Assembly: GCA_038503075.1 (NCBI GenBank)
Contig: JBCAML010000020.1
Coordinates: 434,001-498,000, forward strand
DNA length: 64,000 nt
Direction: 5' to 3'
Origin: Gyromitra esculenta
Lineage: Eukaryota; Ascomycota; Pezizomycetes; Pezizales; Discinaceae
Shown here: piece by piece, positions 33,559 to 44,423 of the stretch
Numbering within the stretch: position 1 is the first letter of the stretch
Layout of the letters: each line of letters opens with the position of its first letter
The notes under the pieces: model-generated
What the model was told of the DNA's origin: nothing
Databases searched by the model: none
Seen by the model: only the letters and a program-made list of their open reading frames with translations
Translations under genes and position numbers: made by a program

Positions 33559-34214
33559 CGTGGGTGGTAAGCTAATTTGGGGTGTACTGAGTTCGGTAGG
33601 GACTGGAGAGCAGAACTTGATGATCTGCAGTTGGAGTAAGGGGTGAAAAGCGGCTGCCGATGGCAGATGTGGTCGTTGTTAAAATTTGCTGGAGTAGTGA
33701 TAAGGTGATGTGGGCTGTGTGGTCTGTGGGAGGTTGTGTGTGTGCTGTTGTGCGTTGGTGCGTAACTCAGAGTTACCCGGCTTTGATGGACCTCTAGTCA
33801 GCCTTGAATGTGGCTGAATCCAGATTAGATGATGAAAGGTGTATAGGTAGTATCTGGTAAACCAGCACCCGAAGGTTCTATAGAATATTCATCAAAGAAT
33901 AATATAGTTTTGAAATCCAAGAACATCTATCAATTTCTAAACTATCGTTGCTGTCGCGAGACTATCATTTCGCTAGCAAAAAGAAGGGGCGACGTTGGGA
34001 ACTCAAGTTACCCTCCTTTCGTATCAGCCCTAGCCCTATGGCTAATCGTAGATGGCGCAACCGTTGGCGCCTCGTAATTACTCCAGGCGGTCCATCGCTA
34101 ACGTCATTGCCACTGGCGCCTTCTCTCATCCTCTCAACCACAACCCCAGCTCATCTCCCCCCATCTCCCCTTCACTCCCTCACAGTCTTCGCAACTCTTC
34201 AGCAAGCAAACACC
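33559..34214. promoter_or_regulatory. Shared divergent promoter region SUA7/BXI1
   Basis: 656 bp between two head-to-head genes, so it must hold the promoters of both. A pyrimidine-rich stretch at about 34120–34200 leads into the BXI1 ATG. No individual site can be assigned. Confidence 0.5.
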
Positions 34215-35139
34215 ATGGCCGATCTACGCGGACCTCAACCTCAGCAGCCAACCTATGGGCAACACGATCCTTCGCGTTACCCACACCCACCTCCCGTCTA
34301 CGGAGGTGACTCCTCCCCACTCCTCGGCTCTCCCCGTACTAGCGAAGATAACGTGAGCTCCCCCCAGAGTCTACATTAAACTGTACGTAACTAACCTCCA
34401 CAGGTCCCAGATGATTTCAAGTACTCTACCTCTGTCGCAGAGGCCACCATCGACATCCGCCACGCCTTTGTTCGCAAAGTCTACTCTATCCTCACCGTCC
34501 AGCTCGTTGCCACCGCTATCTTCTCCTCCATCTCTTTTTTCAATGAATCCTTCAAGACATGGATTCAGTCCAACACGTGGATGCTCTTTGTAGCAATATT
34601 CGGCTCCTTCGGTTTGCTATTGGCTACCTTCTGGAAACGAAAGTCTTACCCGACGAACCTCATCTTCCTTTCTGGTTTTACCCTCGTTGAGGCATACACC
34701 ATCGCCGTTGTCACCTCTTTCTACGACTCCCGGATCGTCCTCGAAGCTGTGATCATCACAGGAGCTCTCTTCGCGGGACTGACCCTCTTCGCTTTCCAGA
34801 CCAAGTACGATTTTTCATCGTGGTACAGCTACCTCTATGGTACTCTCTGGTTCCTCATCCTGTTCGGGTTCGTGGCGATGTTTTTCCCGCATAACGGATG
34901 GGTTGAACTGGCGTACTCTGGTGTGGCGGCGTTGCTGTTCAGTGCGTATATCTTGGTCGATACACAGTTGATTCTGAGAAAAGTGCATGCGGATGAGGAA
35001 ATTGCAGCGGCGATTTCGCTGTATTTGGATATCATCAACTTGTTCTTGGCGTATGTTTTTTCTTCCCCCTAATAACCGAACTTGAGCTAACGGTTGGTGC
35101 AGTATCCTGAGAATCTTGAACGCTACTAGCGATAACTAA
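34215..35139 (+). CDS. BXI1: Bax inhibitor-1 / LFG family membrane protein
   Basis: Multi-pass ER/vacuolar membrane protein linked to calcium leak and stress survival. Exons are 34215–34352, 34404–35050 and 35103–35139 (273 aa); introns of 51 and 52 bp have GTGAGC/ACAG and GTATGT/GCAG ends. A Pro/Gln/Tyr-rich cytosolic N-terminus (about 1–60) is followed by IRHAFVRKVYSILTVQLVAT and about seven membrane helices (for example WMLFVAIFGSFGLLLATFW and IVLEAVIITGALFAGLTLFA). The family signature near the end is YILVDTQLI, then DEEIAAAISLYLDIINLFL; the last exon supplies ILRILNATSDN. The symbol follows the yeast orthologue. Confidence 0.94.
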
Positions 35140-37300
35140 ATACTGAAATGCCAGTATGTAGTGCCGAGATCATGGACGGGTTAAGGATTATTTGGATATG
35201 GGATTTCAATTTACCGCTGTACGGGTGAACTTTATGGGTACAGTACAGTGGTGAGTGAAAAAGGATTAATCAGAGTACAAAAAGTTGGTTGGATGAAGTG
35301 CACAATCATTCATTATCGGTAATTACCGGAATGGGAGTAGTGGGATTGAATTGGCTTTTTTCTTTTTCTTTTGTTGATTAGTGCTTTTTTCGTATTTGAG
35401 TTTTTACTGTGAATTCGCCTGCTTATATTTATTTCCGACCCGGAATCAATCTTTTTACTGCTGTTCACATTCATGGAATGGTGGATGGAGGCTTTTCAAC
35501 TGGATTTTTAATACTCTGCTGCTCGCTTTGGGTTTTTAGTTTTCGGAAACGCTACTTTGCTTTTTTATTCCGTTTTCCGTCAAACGATAGGTGGAGAAAA
35601 ACAATCGGTTTTTTGCTCTAGCTTAGTTTTATAGGACGATATGAAATCACATGCAAGTTTATAGTTATGGTGTGCGAAGTAGACACAGAGTGTGTACTCG
35701 TGATGCAATCGGGTATTCAATGATACAAGAGTTTGAACCAATCAAAATATGGGGAATATGGTGACAGGCGGCATAGAAGGTTCGAAAACTTCCATAAATG
35801 GCTTGATCAACGAAGTGGCGGTGCTATATATCACCGCTTGAGTCTTGCTCGCTCAATGGGCGTCCCCTTCATTAGAATCCCTGTACCATCGAATACCCAA
35901 TTGCATAACGAGTAGACAGTCGCGTATTTATTTTTCCAGAAGGGTGTGTTGAGGGTTTGCACACTCTATGTCTACGGTTTCGCATGCCATACATGAAACT
36001 ACTATCCACCCACTTGTTATCACAATCCAGTAGCCACGTGTACAGCCGTGTAAGAATATTCCGACACCCGACGGCCGTCTCGCTAGCGGAGTAATATCAA
36101 GACCTTTCTTATCATTGTTCATCTCATCTTGTGTACTCTATGTATACAATGCCATGTTGGTAACCAATGCTTGGTAGTAAGACGATATGACACATTCGTA
36201 TCACCATCCGCTATCTGGTCTTACATCATCCACCTTTCTAACCCAGGAGGCTACGTCTACTCGCCAGCTTGTCCTCCTTGGTAACGAGAAGGTTAGCGAT
36301 GCAACTCGGGAGGATAAACCAGAATCCCCAGCTCACATAAACTTGCTGTAAATTTAGAGGCGGAGCGTGGCATATGCAGGCAATTGCTTGACTGATTGTC
36401 GGAGCTTTAAGATAGGTTTGTGTGCGATATTGGAAAGCATATCACCATCCCGCGTGTTCTTGTACGAAATACCTGGAAGGAGACATGTGGGGTGGTGGCG
36501 AACTCTATATTTATTACACACTTGTATTAATTATCGAGTGATATTTCATGATTTAATTGCGAGTGATAATGTGAGTATGTGTTATACACCGTGCCTAGCT
36601 TAGAGTGAACGCGTACGTGCGAGGACTAAAAACTCGAGTGTCATTTGTGCATGTCTCAAGGGGGGGCAAGGGGCATAGGAGCCAGGGAATGGGCCGAGGG
36701 GAGGTGATAAAACGAGTGATAGGATGTGATTAGCATCTCATTTCTGAAGAACGATAGAGCTTTTGTACTCCTCGGGTTTGAAATAATCTCAAGAATTAAA
36801 TCTTAATAAATTCTTCTTCCAGTTACTGCTTTTTGGGTTATGGTGGAATAAGTATCGTTGTTTCTAGACCATGAAATCTCACTCGCATTTTCCTTGTCGT
36901 ATGATGTGATAGGGAACGGATGGTCCACTAATGTTTTAGTTTCTAGCTAATGAATTAGACAGAGGATCTCGTACATCTCTTGCGTCATAGTTTTAGAGCG
37001 GCTTCAACACATAGAGTTCAAGTATTTAGGTTCGGGGTAGCATCAAGGCTTCCACACTCTATCACCGCAGTTGAACAGAGATGTTGCCATCTACGACGAA
37101 AATATAGAGAACTTATATAAATGTTATGAACAAAGCTATTCATTCTAACTCTTAGACGCTTGCGCTCTTATATTAACTTTTGAGGAGTATTGCCGTGTTA
37201 GAGACGGTGATTATTATAGGTACTAGGCTGATTTAAGATAGGCATAGATCTTAAAAACTGCTATAAAGGAAGGAGGTTAAAGACATAGAAGGTATAATAA
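35140..37300. other. Gene-free stretch downstream of BXI1
   Basis: No gene seen. A cluster of CGAGTGATA elements lies at 36535, 36560 and 36713 (forward) and 36867–36885 (reverse), the densest group in the window. Confidence 0.5.
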
Positions 37301-37317
37301 TGTGTTTTATCAAAGAC

Positions 37318-37415
37318 TTTGTGGCCCAGTGATAAGACACCCTCTTCGATATATACGTGTATTGCAGTGAAATAGTGAAAGAGATAAGAAACGGGGATTT
37401 GATCCCCTACCGAAT
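37318..37415 (+). repeat. tRNA-like / possible SINE fragment
   Basis: TGGCCCAGTGATAAGAC (about 37322) resembles a Pol III A box and D-arm. GGGGATTTGATCCCC (about 37391) forms a T-arm-like hairpin close to a B box. There is no convincing anticodon arm or acceptor stem, so it is not a functional tRNA; a tRNA-derived repeat is possible. Confidence 0.3.
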
Positions 37416-38356
37416 TATTTTCTAGGACTGTGTGTTGACCAAATACTCATTCGATTTAGAGCTAAAAAGTTAGAGCTAACAAGTTAAAAACTGCCGGCTA
37501 GCTATGATAATTGCAGAAAATTCTATCTCGATACCCAAGAACCAAACTTGGCTAGAACGTCATGGATAGATAGGATGTGCATTCTGATATCTGGCATCAC
37601 GACGGGTAACTTTGGTTTGAGCGGCGAGACTATGGCAAAACCTGTTATTACTCGCTCTATCATAACACAAGTACCTACATCACATTTTGCTCCAGAAAAT
37701 TTGATCTGTAGCGGGCTTACACTATCCCCTTTCCACTTCTAGAATGATAAATTGCTGCGGAGTTGGGTATGTTTTGAGAAACTCTATAGATGTAAGATCT
37801 AGACCTTAAGCTTGCGCAAGCTATCCAAGGGTACATGTAGACAATACCAAGCTAACATCCACAAGGAGATGGCGCAAGTTCTTCTACTTTCCGCCCTCCG
37901 CCCTCCGCCCTCCATCGTATTGTTGGGGGCCAGAAATAACCGGAGTGTGGCGTAGCAACGAATACATTGATCACGACACAACTATACAACTACAAATGTA
38001 GTTATAAAACTAAGATAAAAAAAGTAGAATAAATCTCCAACATGTATGGATATCTCATGAACCATTCTTTTGCCATAGCAAGCACTTAAAGAGGGGCTGA
38101 GGAATCGTGTCGCATCGTGATCTATTGGTTACTATATCGAATTCCGGTTATTTTTGACACCCGACAATACTACGCGTGCATAAAAAAATAAATATTTGAA
38201 TAAGTACAACTACTACAGTTCCATTTTCGACCAATTCCCGAGACTCAGCATTCCCCCTCTTGAGATATTCGTTTGGGGGCCTGTTTGAGTACATGTAGCA
38301 TTAAGGTAGCCTTCTCCGAACGAGCGATTGCGTGATAGTTTCCCCCCAGTATCGTA
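37416..38356. other. Gene-poor stretch
   Basis: No gene. A CCGCCCT tandem lies at about 37891–37913. TACATGTA occurs at 37832 and 38290. Confidence 0.45.
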
Positions 38357-38526
38357 GTATATGGTGAAATTCGTCCCGGCGCTAGCAAGTAAGACATGCA
38401 TATAATCTGTTAATACTCTACGTTTATGATGCCGTAGGGAGATTTTTAGCAGGAAATCACGGAAAACCGACATATCGTCCTCCGCGTGTTTCACCTACTA
38501 GTCCCGGGACGAATTTCACCAAATAC
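38357..38526. mobile_element. MITE-like element 5, copy 1 (about 170 bp)
   Basis: The ends are inverted repeats: GTATATGGTGAAATTCGTCC at the left and the reverse complement of GTATTTGGTGAAATTCGTCC at the right. The interior matches the copy at 39060–39216 in direct orientation (AAGACATGCAT, GTTAATACTCTACG-type, GGAAATCAYGGAAAAC-type words). TACATGTA overlaps its right end. Non-coding. Confidence 0.65.
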
Positions 38527-39059
38527 ATGTATGTATTATGTACGGTATCAATGATCGCCCAGATAGGACGTACTAGGTTAGGCTAAATTGGGTCCGAGAG
38601 CCGCTAAGCAACGGTTGAGCAGCCACCTGCATCCATCTATCCTGGTTAATTAGGACGCTATAGCCAGCACTTTAACCGGTCGGGTGAGCTCAAACAATGC
38701 GTACCGACTGCGCACCAACAAATACCGAGATCATGGTCGAGTGTCCGAGATAGGCGCCGGTAGTCTCGACAGCTAGAGTGCCTACGTACATGTGCATCGG
38801 GAAGCGAGAGTCGCGGCCCTGACGAAAGTTGTACCAGTGAGAGGATGTCTTGGGCATCGACCCTCATGCGTAGCGAAGAACGGACTAATGAGCTGTTGAG
38901 TTGGGCTTTTTTTGTTTGCGATTTGTCGCCCATTGGGTATGCAATAAACCTGCCTCTCGTGTCCAGTCCTCGAGGGTCTGGCGTAGTAAAACAGTCGGGC
39001 TAAGTTCGAGTAGGCTCGGGTTAGCTCGAGGTTGACTTGAAGGTGTAGGTGCCGTCGTT
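38527..39059. other. Spacer between the two copies of element 5
   Basis: Nothing supported as a gene. Confidence 0.4.
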
Positions 39060-39216
39060 GTATTTGACGAAATTTGTTCTCTAAGACATGCATTCAATGC
39101 GTTAGTACTTTACGGTCTGCGGAGCCGTTAGGAGGCTTTTGGCGGAAAATCATAGAAAATTAACATGTCTCAAGCATGTTCCAGCCTCTGGCACTGGAGC
39201 GAATTTCATCAAATAC
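39060..39216. mobile_element. MITE-like element 5, copy 2 (about 157 bp)
   Basis: Same orientation and layout as copy 1, with many substitutions: left end GTATTTGACGAAATTTGTTC, right end GAGCGAATTTCATCAAATAC, shared interior words (CTAAGACATGCATTC, GTTAGTACTTTACGG, GGCGGAAAATCATAGAAAA). The divergence shows an old duplication or two old insertions. Confidence 0.65.
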
Positions 39217-40958
39217 TACAGTGCTTGTGTGAGGAAGTCCACTAACAAAATTAAGTATGCACCCAGTTATCTCGTATGGCTTATAACTGTGCATTGTATA
39301 GGCAATTTATAGAAAGACAAGTACCAAATTGTCGCGGATGATGTATAGTTATGCATCATATAGTCTCGTGTAGATAGCCAAGTACCAAAATGCCCCAATG
39401 AAAGCTTGAGGGTCGGGAACACGAAGAAATTCTAGCCCAGCCTAGGCGTATTACACCAGCCCCTCGGGTGCGCCGAGCAGGCCTAGGTACCTCATCGATT
39501 ATGACATCAGCTCTCGCTGCAGCGCATCCTATATGCCAGCCAATCGATTGATAGTATCAGTTGTCGCCAATGGTTGAAGGGTGGTTCGATTCCGGTCCAT
39601 GGTTGCAGGAGGAGTGAACCAAGGTGTCGGGTAGGCTTGGAGGTGAATTTTTTGGCGAGGCTGGGTGTGGGCGATATGTAAGCCAAGGCCTAAGTGATCT
39701 TCCAATAGATCTCCTTTCTCCCCTAAGCGCCCCTATTACCATCAATTGCAGCTTGATCGAAACGGGGCGGGTCAGGAAGTGAGTGCAAGTGAGTGCAAGT
39801 TATCGATGACCAGCTGCAGGGAGATGAAGGGGTTCAGCCAACAGATTCCTTTACATTCGCGATTCGTCTTGGGTCGCGAATGTAATTGGGGCGTGAAGAA
39901 CCTGGATATAACTTTCACTGGTAAAGATTTTTGATTCGCCCGAACCTAGCACATCGGCGGATTGATTGGTCAACTCGCACTTGCATGCTCAGGCTCTTCA
40001 TGGCTGCCCCGAGTACGTACCTAGCAAAGTGTCGGTAGGTGGGTCTATCGGCCTACGGCTAGTTAACAGATGTACTCTGGATGCTGGGGAATAAAGCGCA
40101 TGCATAGGTACATGTAGTTATTAGGAAGTTGATGTTGGTGGGGCAGGTCTTAGGTTAAAACACGCGCTGCATTGTTAGTTTCAAACACACGCTGCATTGT
40201 TAGCTACGTGTATGTAGCTGCCACTCTAGGCTTGAGTTCCGGGGTATGTTCGCCTCGCGGAATACAATTCAGCTCACCCGAGAAAACCTCTCCCATGCCC
40301 GCGCTTTTCCTGCAGTGCTTTCGAATACCCTCGACTACCACAGACACTCCTCATTCGAGCGAGATATTTGTCCTGCCAGAAAAATGGACTGTCAACAGCC
40401 AAGGACATCCCCCATCCAAGGTGAGACATTATAAAGGGATAACATACAGACTTTCAGGGAAACCGAGTGAGCGAGCTAGACTTATTATAACCTTGTTTCA
40501 TTCTGTTACTATTTCGAGGTTAGATTTACTCCGCTACCACTCGCCGGGGGGCGGATACTCATAGACGTACATGTACTTTGGGTGTGTGGAAGGGTTTGGA
40601 TGTTGTCTTGGAAATATTTTCTCGTTTTATCCATATGCATTGACAGCGGATAGTTTTTGATGGAGTCCCCTGCATTGCAGGTAAAACAAGCGGGATAAAC
40701 TTATGGCAGTGGTTTAAATCTTGGTCAGGCCATCTCGTGCTCAGCGCGCGGGATCTCAGGATCCCCATGTGCCCTAACATGTGGTGGATGAGAGAAGGAC
40801 GCTGGGGTAAGTTAATTAGTCAGGTTGGATAACTGCCTGCGCTGTTGTCTTAGAATATCGTATCTGGTGTATTTCACGTCACGGCCATAGCATGCGCCCT
40901 TTTGCCCCTCATCTTGACAGGCTACGTATCTTTTTCTTGTTAGATATGAATAACGGTC
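39217..40958. other. Gene-poor stretch
   Basis: No supported gene. A perfect 12-bp inverted repeat (TTACATTCGCGA, 11-nt loop) lies at 39851–39885. A GTGAGTGCAA tandem lies near 39780–39800 and a duplicated CACGCTGCATTGTTAG word at about 40161–40203. TACATGTA occurs at 40109 and 40568. Confidence 0.5.
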
Positions 40959-41330
40959 CTAGCGGGACCGCTCTAGATCTTGGGTGTTCTGCGAGACCTT
41001 GCCATGTCTGGATGAGATGGCACTGACTGGGTAGCGATTAGCATACTGGAAACCCAGAATTCTCCGATCCCGAGGGTTGAAGCTGCATATGTAGCGCTTG
41101 CTGACTCGTAGCAGAACCGGTCCTCTGGTTCCTGGGCTTGTGGGTCGCACAGCTGCCTCGGATGCAGCACGCGTCAACCTGTACCACCCAGCTCCTTGGG
41201 ACAGCACTGCTGTCGCCCCTTGCGATGTGATGTCGTATCTCATCCAGTCGCACCTCGCTGTCTGGTCCTTTGCTATCTCATACGGACCCTCCCACGAGTG
41301 ACCATAGTCCTTTTTGCTCTCAAAATTCAT
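40959..41330 (-). CDS. Hypothetical 123-aa ORF, unrecognised
   Basis: An open frame starting MNFESKKDYGHSWEGPYEIA, of balanced, soluble-protein composition in a locally GC-richer patch. There are overlapping shorter ORFs on the other strand, so it may be chance. No family recognised, no introns or paralogue seen here. Confidence 0.2.
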   Translation of the reverse strand: MNFESKKDYGHSWEGPYEIAKDQTARCDWMRYDITSQGATAVLSQGAGWYRLTRAASEAAVRPTSPGTRGPVLLRVSKRYICSFNPRDRRILGFQYANRYPVSAISSRHGKVSQNTQDLERSR

Positions 41331-42685
41331 TTACTGGCAGCTATTCTAGATGTCGAGGCACGCCTGAATATAACAACCGAGCACCCAGTTTAACTTAATT
41401 TCTGGCTTAATTACCGTTAGCCCTTCAAGGGAAATGTTATGCATGAGATGACTACATGTATTTGACACCACCCATGGCGGTTCTACGTTTGTGGGAAAAC
41501 TAACGTTGTGCTAATTTCAGTCCCGCGGTGAACTTGGGAAGCGAACCCTGGTCACAGCGGGAAAACCAAAACAGCGGGAAGATTAAACTTACCGTAGACC
41601 CGATACAAATTGAGCCTTGTAAGCGGATGTGCTGTGAGTGAACATGATAATCGGCATAAGATCCCCTTATGATATCAATGTGCTTCTAAAAGTCTGCATC
41701 CGTGCTAATGTCTCTTTTGGACGCTTTTCCGCCCTAGAGAAGCCTAGAGTCAGCTACGGAGTTTGGGTATTGATAATACAGCTGATGCTGTTGAAGGTAT
41801 CTGGGCTACCGGGGAAAGGGGAAGGGATCGCTAAAAAACAGCATAACCAGTAGGAAGCGAAATGTGTTAAATTTGAGCTGGGAGCTGGAAGAATCTTGGT
41901 ATTACCCTGGTGCCCCCGGTATTGGCGGGGATCAAGATCTGGTCTTGAGAAAACCATCTCCCAGGCCAACTCATCTGGTAACATCTCTAGGCTCATCACG
42001 TAATTATAACGCCGTTGCCGGTCGAGGCTCATTTCCTGGAAGGGTGGCTTTATTACGGCCAGAAAAAAACAATGAGCCTAAACTATTTCTTTGTCTTCAG
42101 CCTTGCTTTGCTTCAACATATGCATGCTATCGGCGCGTGCAGAACATGTACAGGTGGTTAACCCCGGATACTACTGCATATGCGGAGAGCCAAGTATCCC
42201 GAGAGCCCATTCCAGATATTAACTTTTGCCGCAGACTATAGCTTATTCAATAATTGAAGTGATATCCACTATAATACTATTTCATGGGTAGCGATCTAGG
42301 CGGACCATATATATGTACTCGGAAACACTGTCTGCATGCAGACACTCTCCTGACCATTTAGACAGTCGAACTTTTGCCTGATCCTCCAATCGACCAAATC
42401 CATCTCATAGTTTGAATTCCCCTGAGTGCTTGTGACCTGCCCCCCCGGGTAACACAAGAACAGGGCTTATCTGGTTTCAGATATTAGAAACCCCAGAAAC
42501 CCTCACATACGAGTTAAGAGTCAGAGAACACTACGTATAAATATCCCAAGCCTCTGTCTTCAAAACAATCACTATCAAGGGCTGCACTCCAATATCAGTG
42601 AGTTTGTTTCCCAAGATATCTTCGCATCGAAACACTACCATTTTCTTCTATTCTACTCTTCTAAACTTCCTGCCAGTCTTTTAGA
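41331..42685. other. Upstream region of small-family copy C
   Basis: No gene seen except chance-like ORFs. TACATGTA lies at 41453. A TATAAAT box at about 42536–42542 lies about 145 bp upstream of the copy C ATG and may serve its promoter. Confidence 0.4.
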
Positions 42686-43294
42686 ATGTCCCCTCAACCT
42701 GTGTCCCAAAATACATGCACAGCGGCCGAGACCCCTCAGGTTCATGATCAGAATGCTCAATCCGAGATCAACATCGCTCTCAGGACCCAAGACCACGATC
42801 ATCAGCCCCCCGCCACAGAAACTCCAAACCCCAGTGCCGCAAGTCCACAGTTTCTACAGCGTTATGCAGACAATTGGGCAAGCCAGCGAAGCCTAGAGCG
42901 AGATTATACTACATATAAAGATAGATCGATAAAGACCATCGACCTTGTTGCCGAGCATGCAGTTGCCGATATGTCGCTGTCTAGATTCGAGTTTGTGCAA
43001 AGCACAGCAACGCTAGCCAACAGTCCTGCTAGCCCTTCGAACGAAGGTGGCGGAGGGACCTTGTTTAATCTAGACTCGGCACCGGAAGATCTTAGCTACA
43101 GTCTTCGTAATTTTGTGGTCGTGAACCCGGTGGATGATCCGAGTGCTGTCTTTGCTAGGGTTTCTGTTAAGGGAGGGTACGCTATGCCTGGATATGTTCC
43201 GCCTCTACCTCGACCGAAGACTAGAGAGTGTCTAAGGGGTGAGGCGGAGGCAACAGAGATGGACTCGGAGAGGGAGACGTGTGGAAGTTACTAA
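42686..43294 (+). CDS. Unrecognised small protein family, copy C (202 aa)
   Basis: Single open exon and the longest paralogue. The N-terminal 55 residues are Gln/Pro/Thr-rich and disordered. The helix-like block (about 64–101) is NWASQRSLERDYTTYKDRS then LVAEHAVADMSLSRF, matching copy A well. The core (about 134–175) is EDLSYSLRNFVVVNPVDDPS, then AVFARVSVKGG, then MPGYVPPLPRP. The C-terminus is acidic. No signal peptide or membrane segment. A TATAAAT about 145 bp upstream and a pyrimidine-rich leader just before the ATG look like a normal promoter. Function unknown; conserved with copies A and B. Confidence 0.78.
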   Translation: MSPQPVSQNTCTAAETPQVHDQNAQSEINIALRTQDHDHQPPATETPNPSAASPQFLQRYADNWASQRSLERDYTTYKDRSIKTIDLVAEHAVADMSLSRFEFVQSTATLANSPASPSNEGGGGTLFNLDSAPEDLSYSLRNFVVVNPVDDPSAVFARVSVKGGYAMPGYVPPLPRPKTRECLRGEAEATEMDSERETCGSY

Positions 43295-44423
43295 AGAAGG
43301 GAGGGTTTCGTGAGGTGAGTTTAATAGTAGGACTTCTTGTTTCTATTTGTCATTTTGACAATTTTTTTTCCCTTCCCTTAGGTCGGAGGATCTCGTGAAA
43401 CACAGCACGGCGTCGAGACATCTATCGTCTCGTTTTTATCTTTTGATAGTGGAGGCTTGTCCAGCACTCTCAACTGGATATATAATGAGTAAGCATTCAC
43501 CTATGAGTTATTTCAACAGTTCACTCCTGACGGAATTAAAATAGGAAAGATAAAAATACGGTTCTATGCGATTGGTTACTCATAGATTTGGATTTAAACC
43601 TATAGCCCAATCGGTCTTACTTGATGGTATTCACACCTTCTATTGCCATATCTGTCTCTTAAGTTATACGTTCTCCACCAATACACTATGGTGCATACTA
43701 TTATTAATTCATTTTGAGACCAATAACTAACGAACATAGAACTATATTATCCGAACCTAGAAGCACGAACGCCAAAGAGGTCTAGTAAACCTGGCTTTGT
43801 TATCAGAAATTCTTTGGTGCTGGGATGATCATGAAACAAGTTGCTCTAGAATTTAGAATCCGATTTCTTTTTACCTAGTTATTAGTGCCTACATTTTTGA
43901 GAGGCCGAGAGTTTGTAGCTAGTCACTATTGTTTTTTTTTTGGAAAGAGTTTGAAAGTGTCTGTTTTCGTTATAAGTGGGCGACTACAATCCCTTCCCCC
44001 GAGAGGTACATGTAGTTTTAAAAAGTGTGCTGGGGCTGGGGTTGGGACTATCCCGGTGAGAAAACGGATGCAGGCGATAGCGGAACCTGAGTATTTAGCT
44101 ACGTGTTCTTGTTACTATTTTGGGTTGGAGACTTCGTGATGCAGTTTTAGTGCGATAAGTAGTCACAAGTTATCACTCGAGCGATTTGCCTTAAGCTTGC
44201 GAGGGACGGCAGGACTATATATAGGTCCTCGCTCATGCCTAAACTACATGTGGCCACAAAAAGACCGACAAAGTGCAATTTTTACTTCCTGAGTCTCTAA
44301 GACCCAGATACCAATCCCGGAGATCGTGCTAAAATTATTACAATAAGAAGCAAGAGATCACTGGAAGCAACAGCTGAGAGATATGTAACGATGATAGCAA
44401 AATCTGGGGTGCTTATAATTTTG
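43295..44423. other. Intergenic between copy C and MTG1
   Basis: No gene seen. TACATGTA lies at 44007 and a reverse CGAGTGATA core at 44171–44179. Confidence 0.5.

Noticed and set aside
39557..39640. tRNA gene suggested by GGTTCGATTCCGG
   Set aside because: No A box or acceptor/anticodon stems at the right spacing on either strand.
40172..40564. 130-aa plus-strand ORF
   Set aside because: Composition and lack of any conserved motif suggest chance; overlapping ORFs in other frames are as long.
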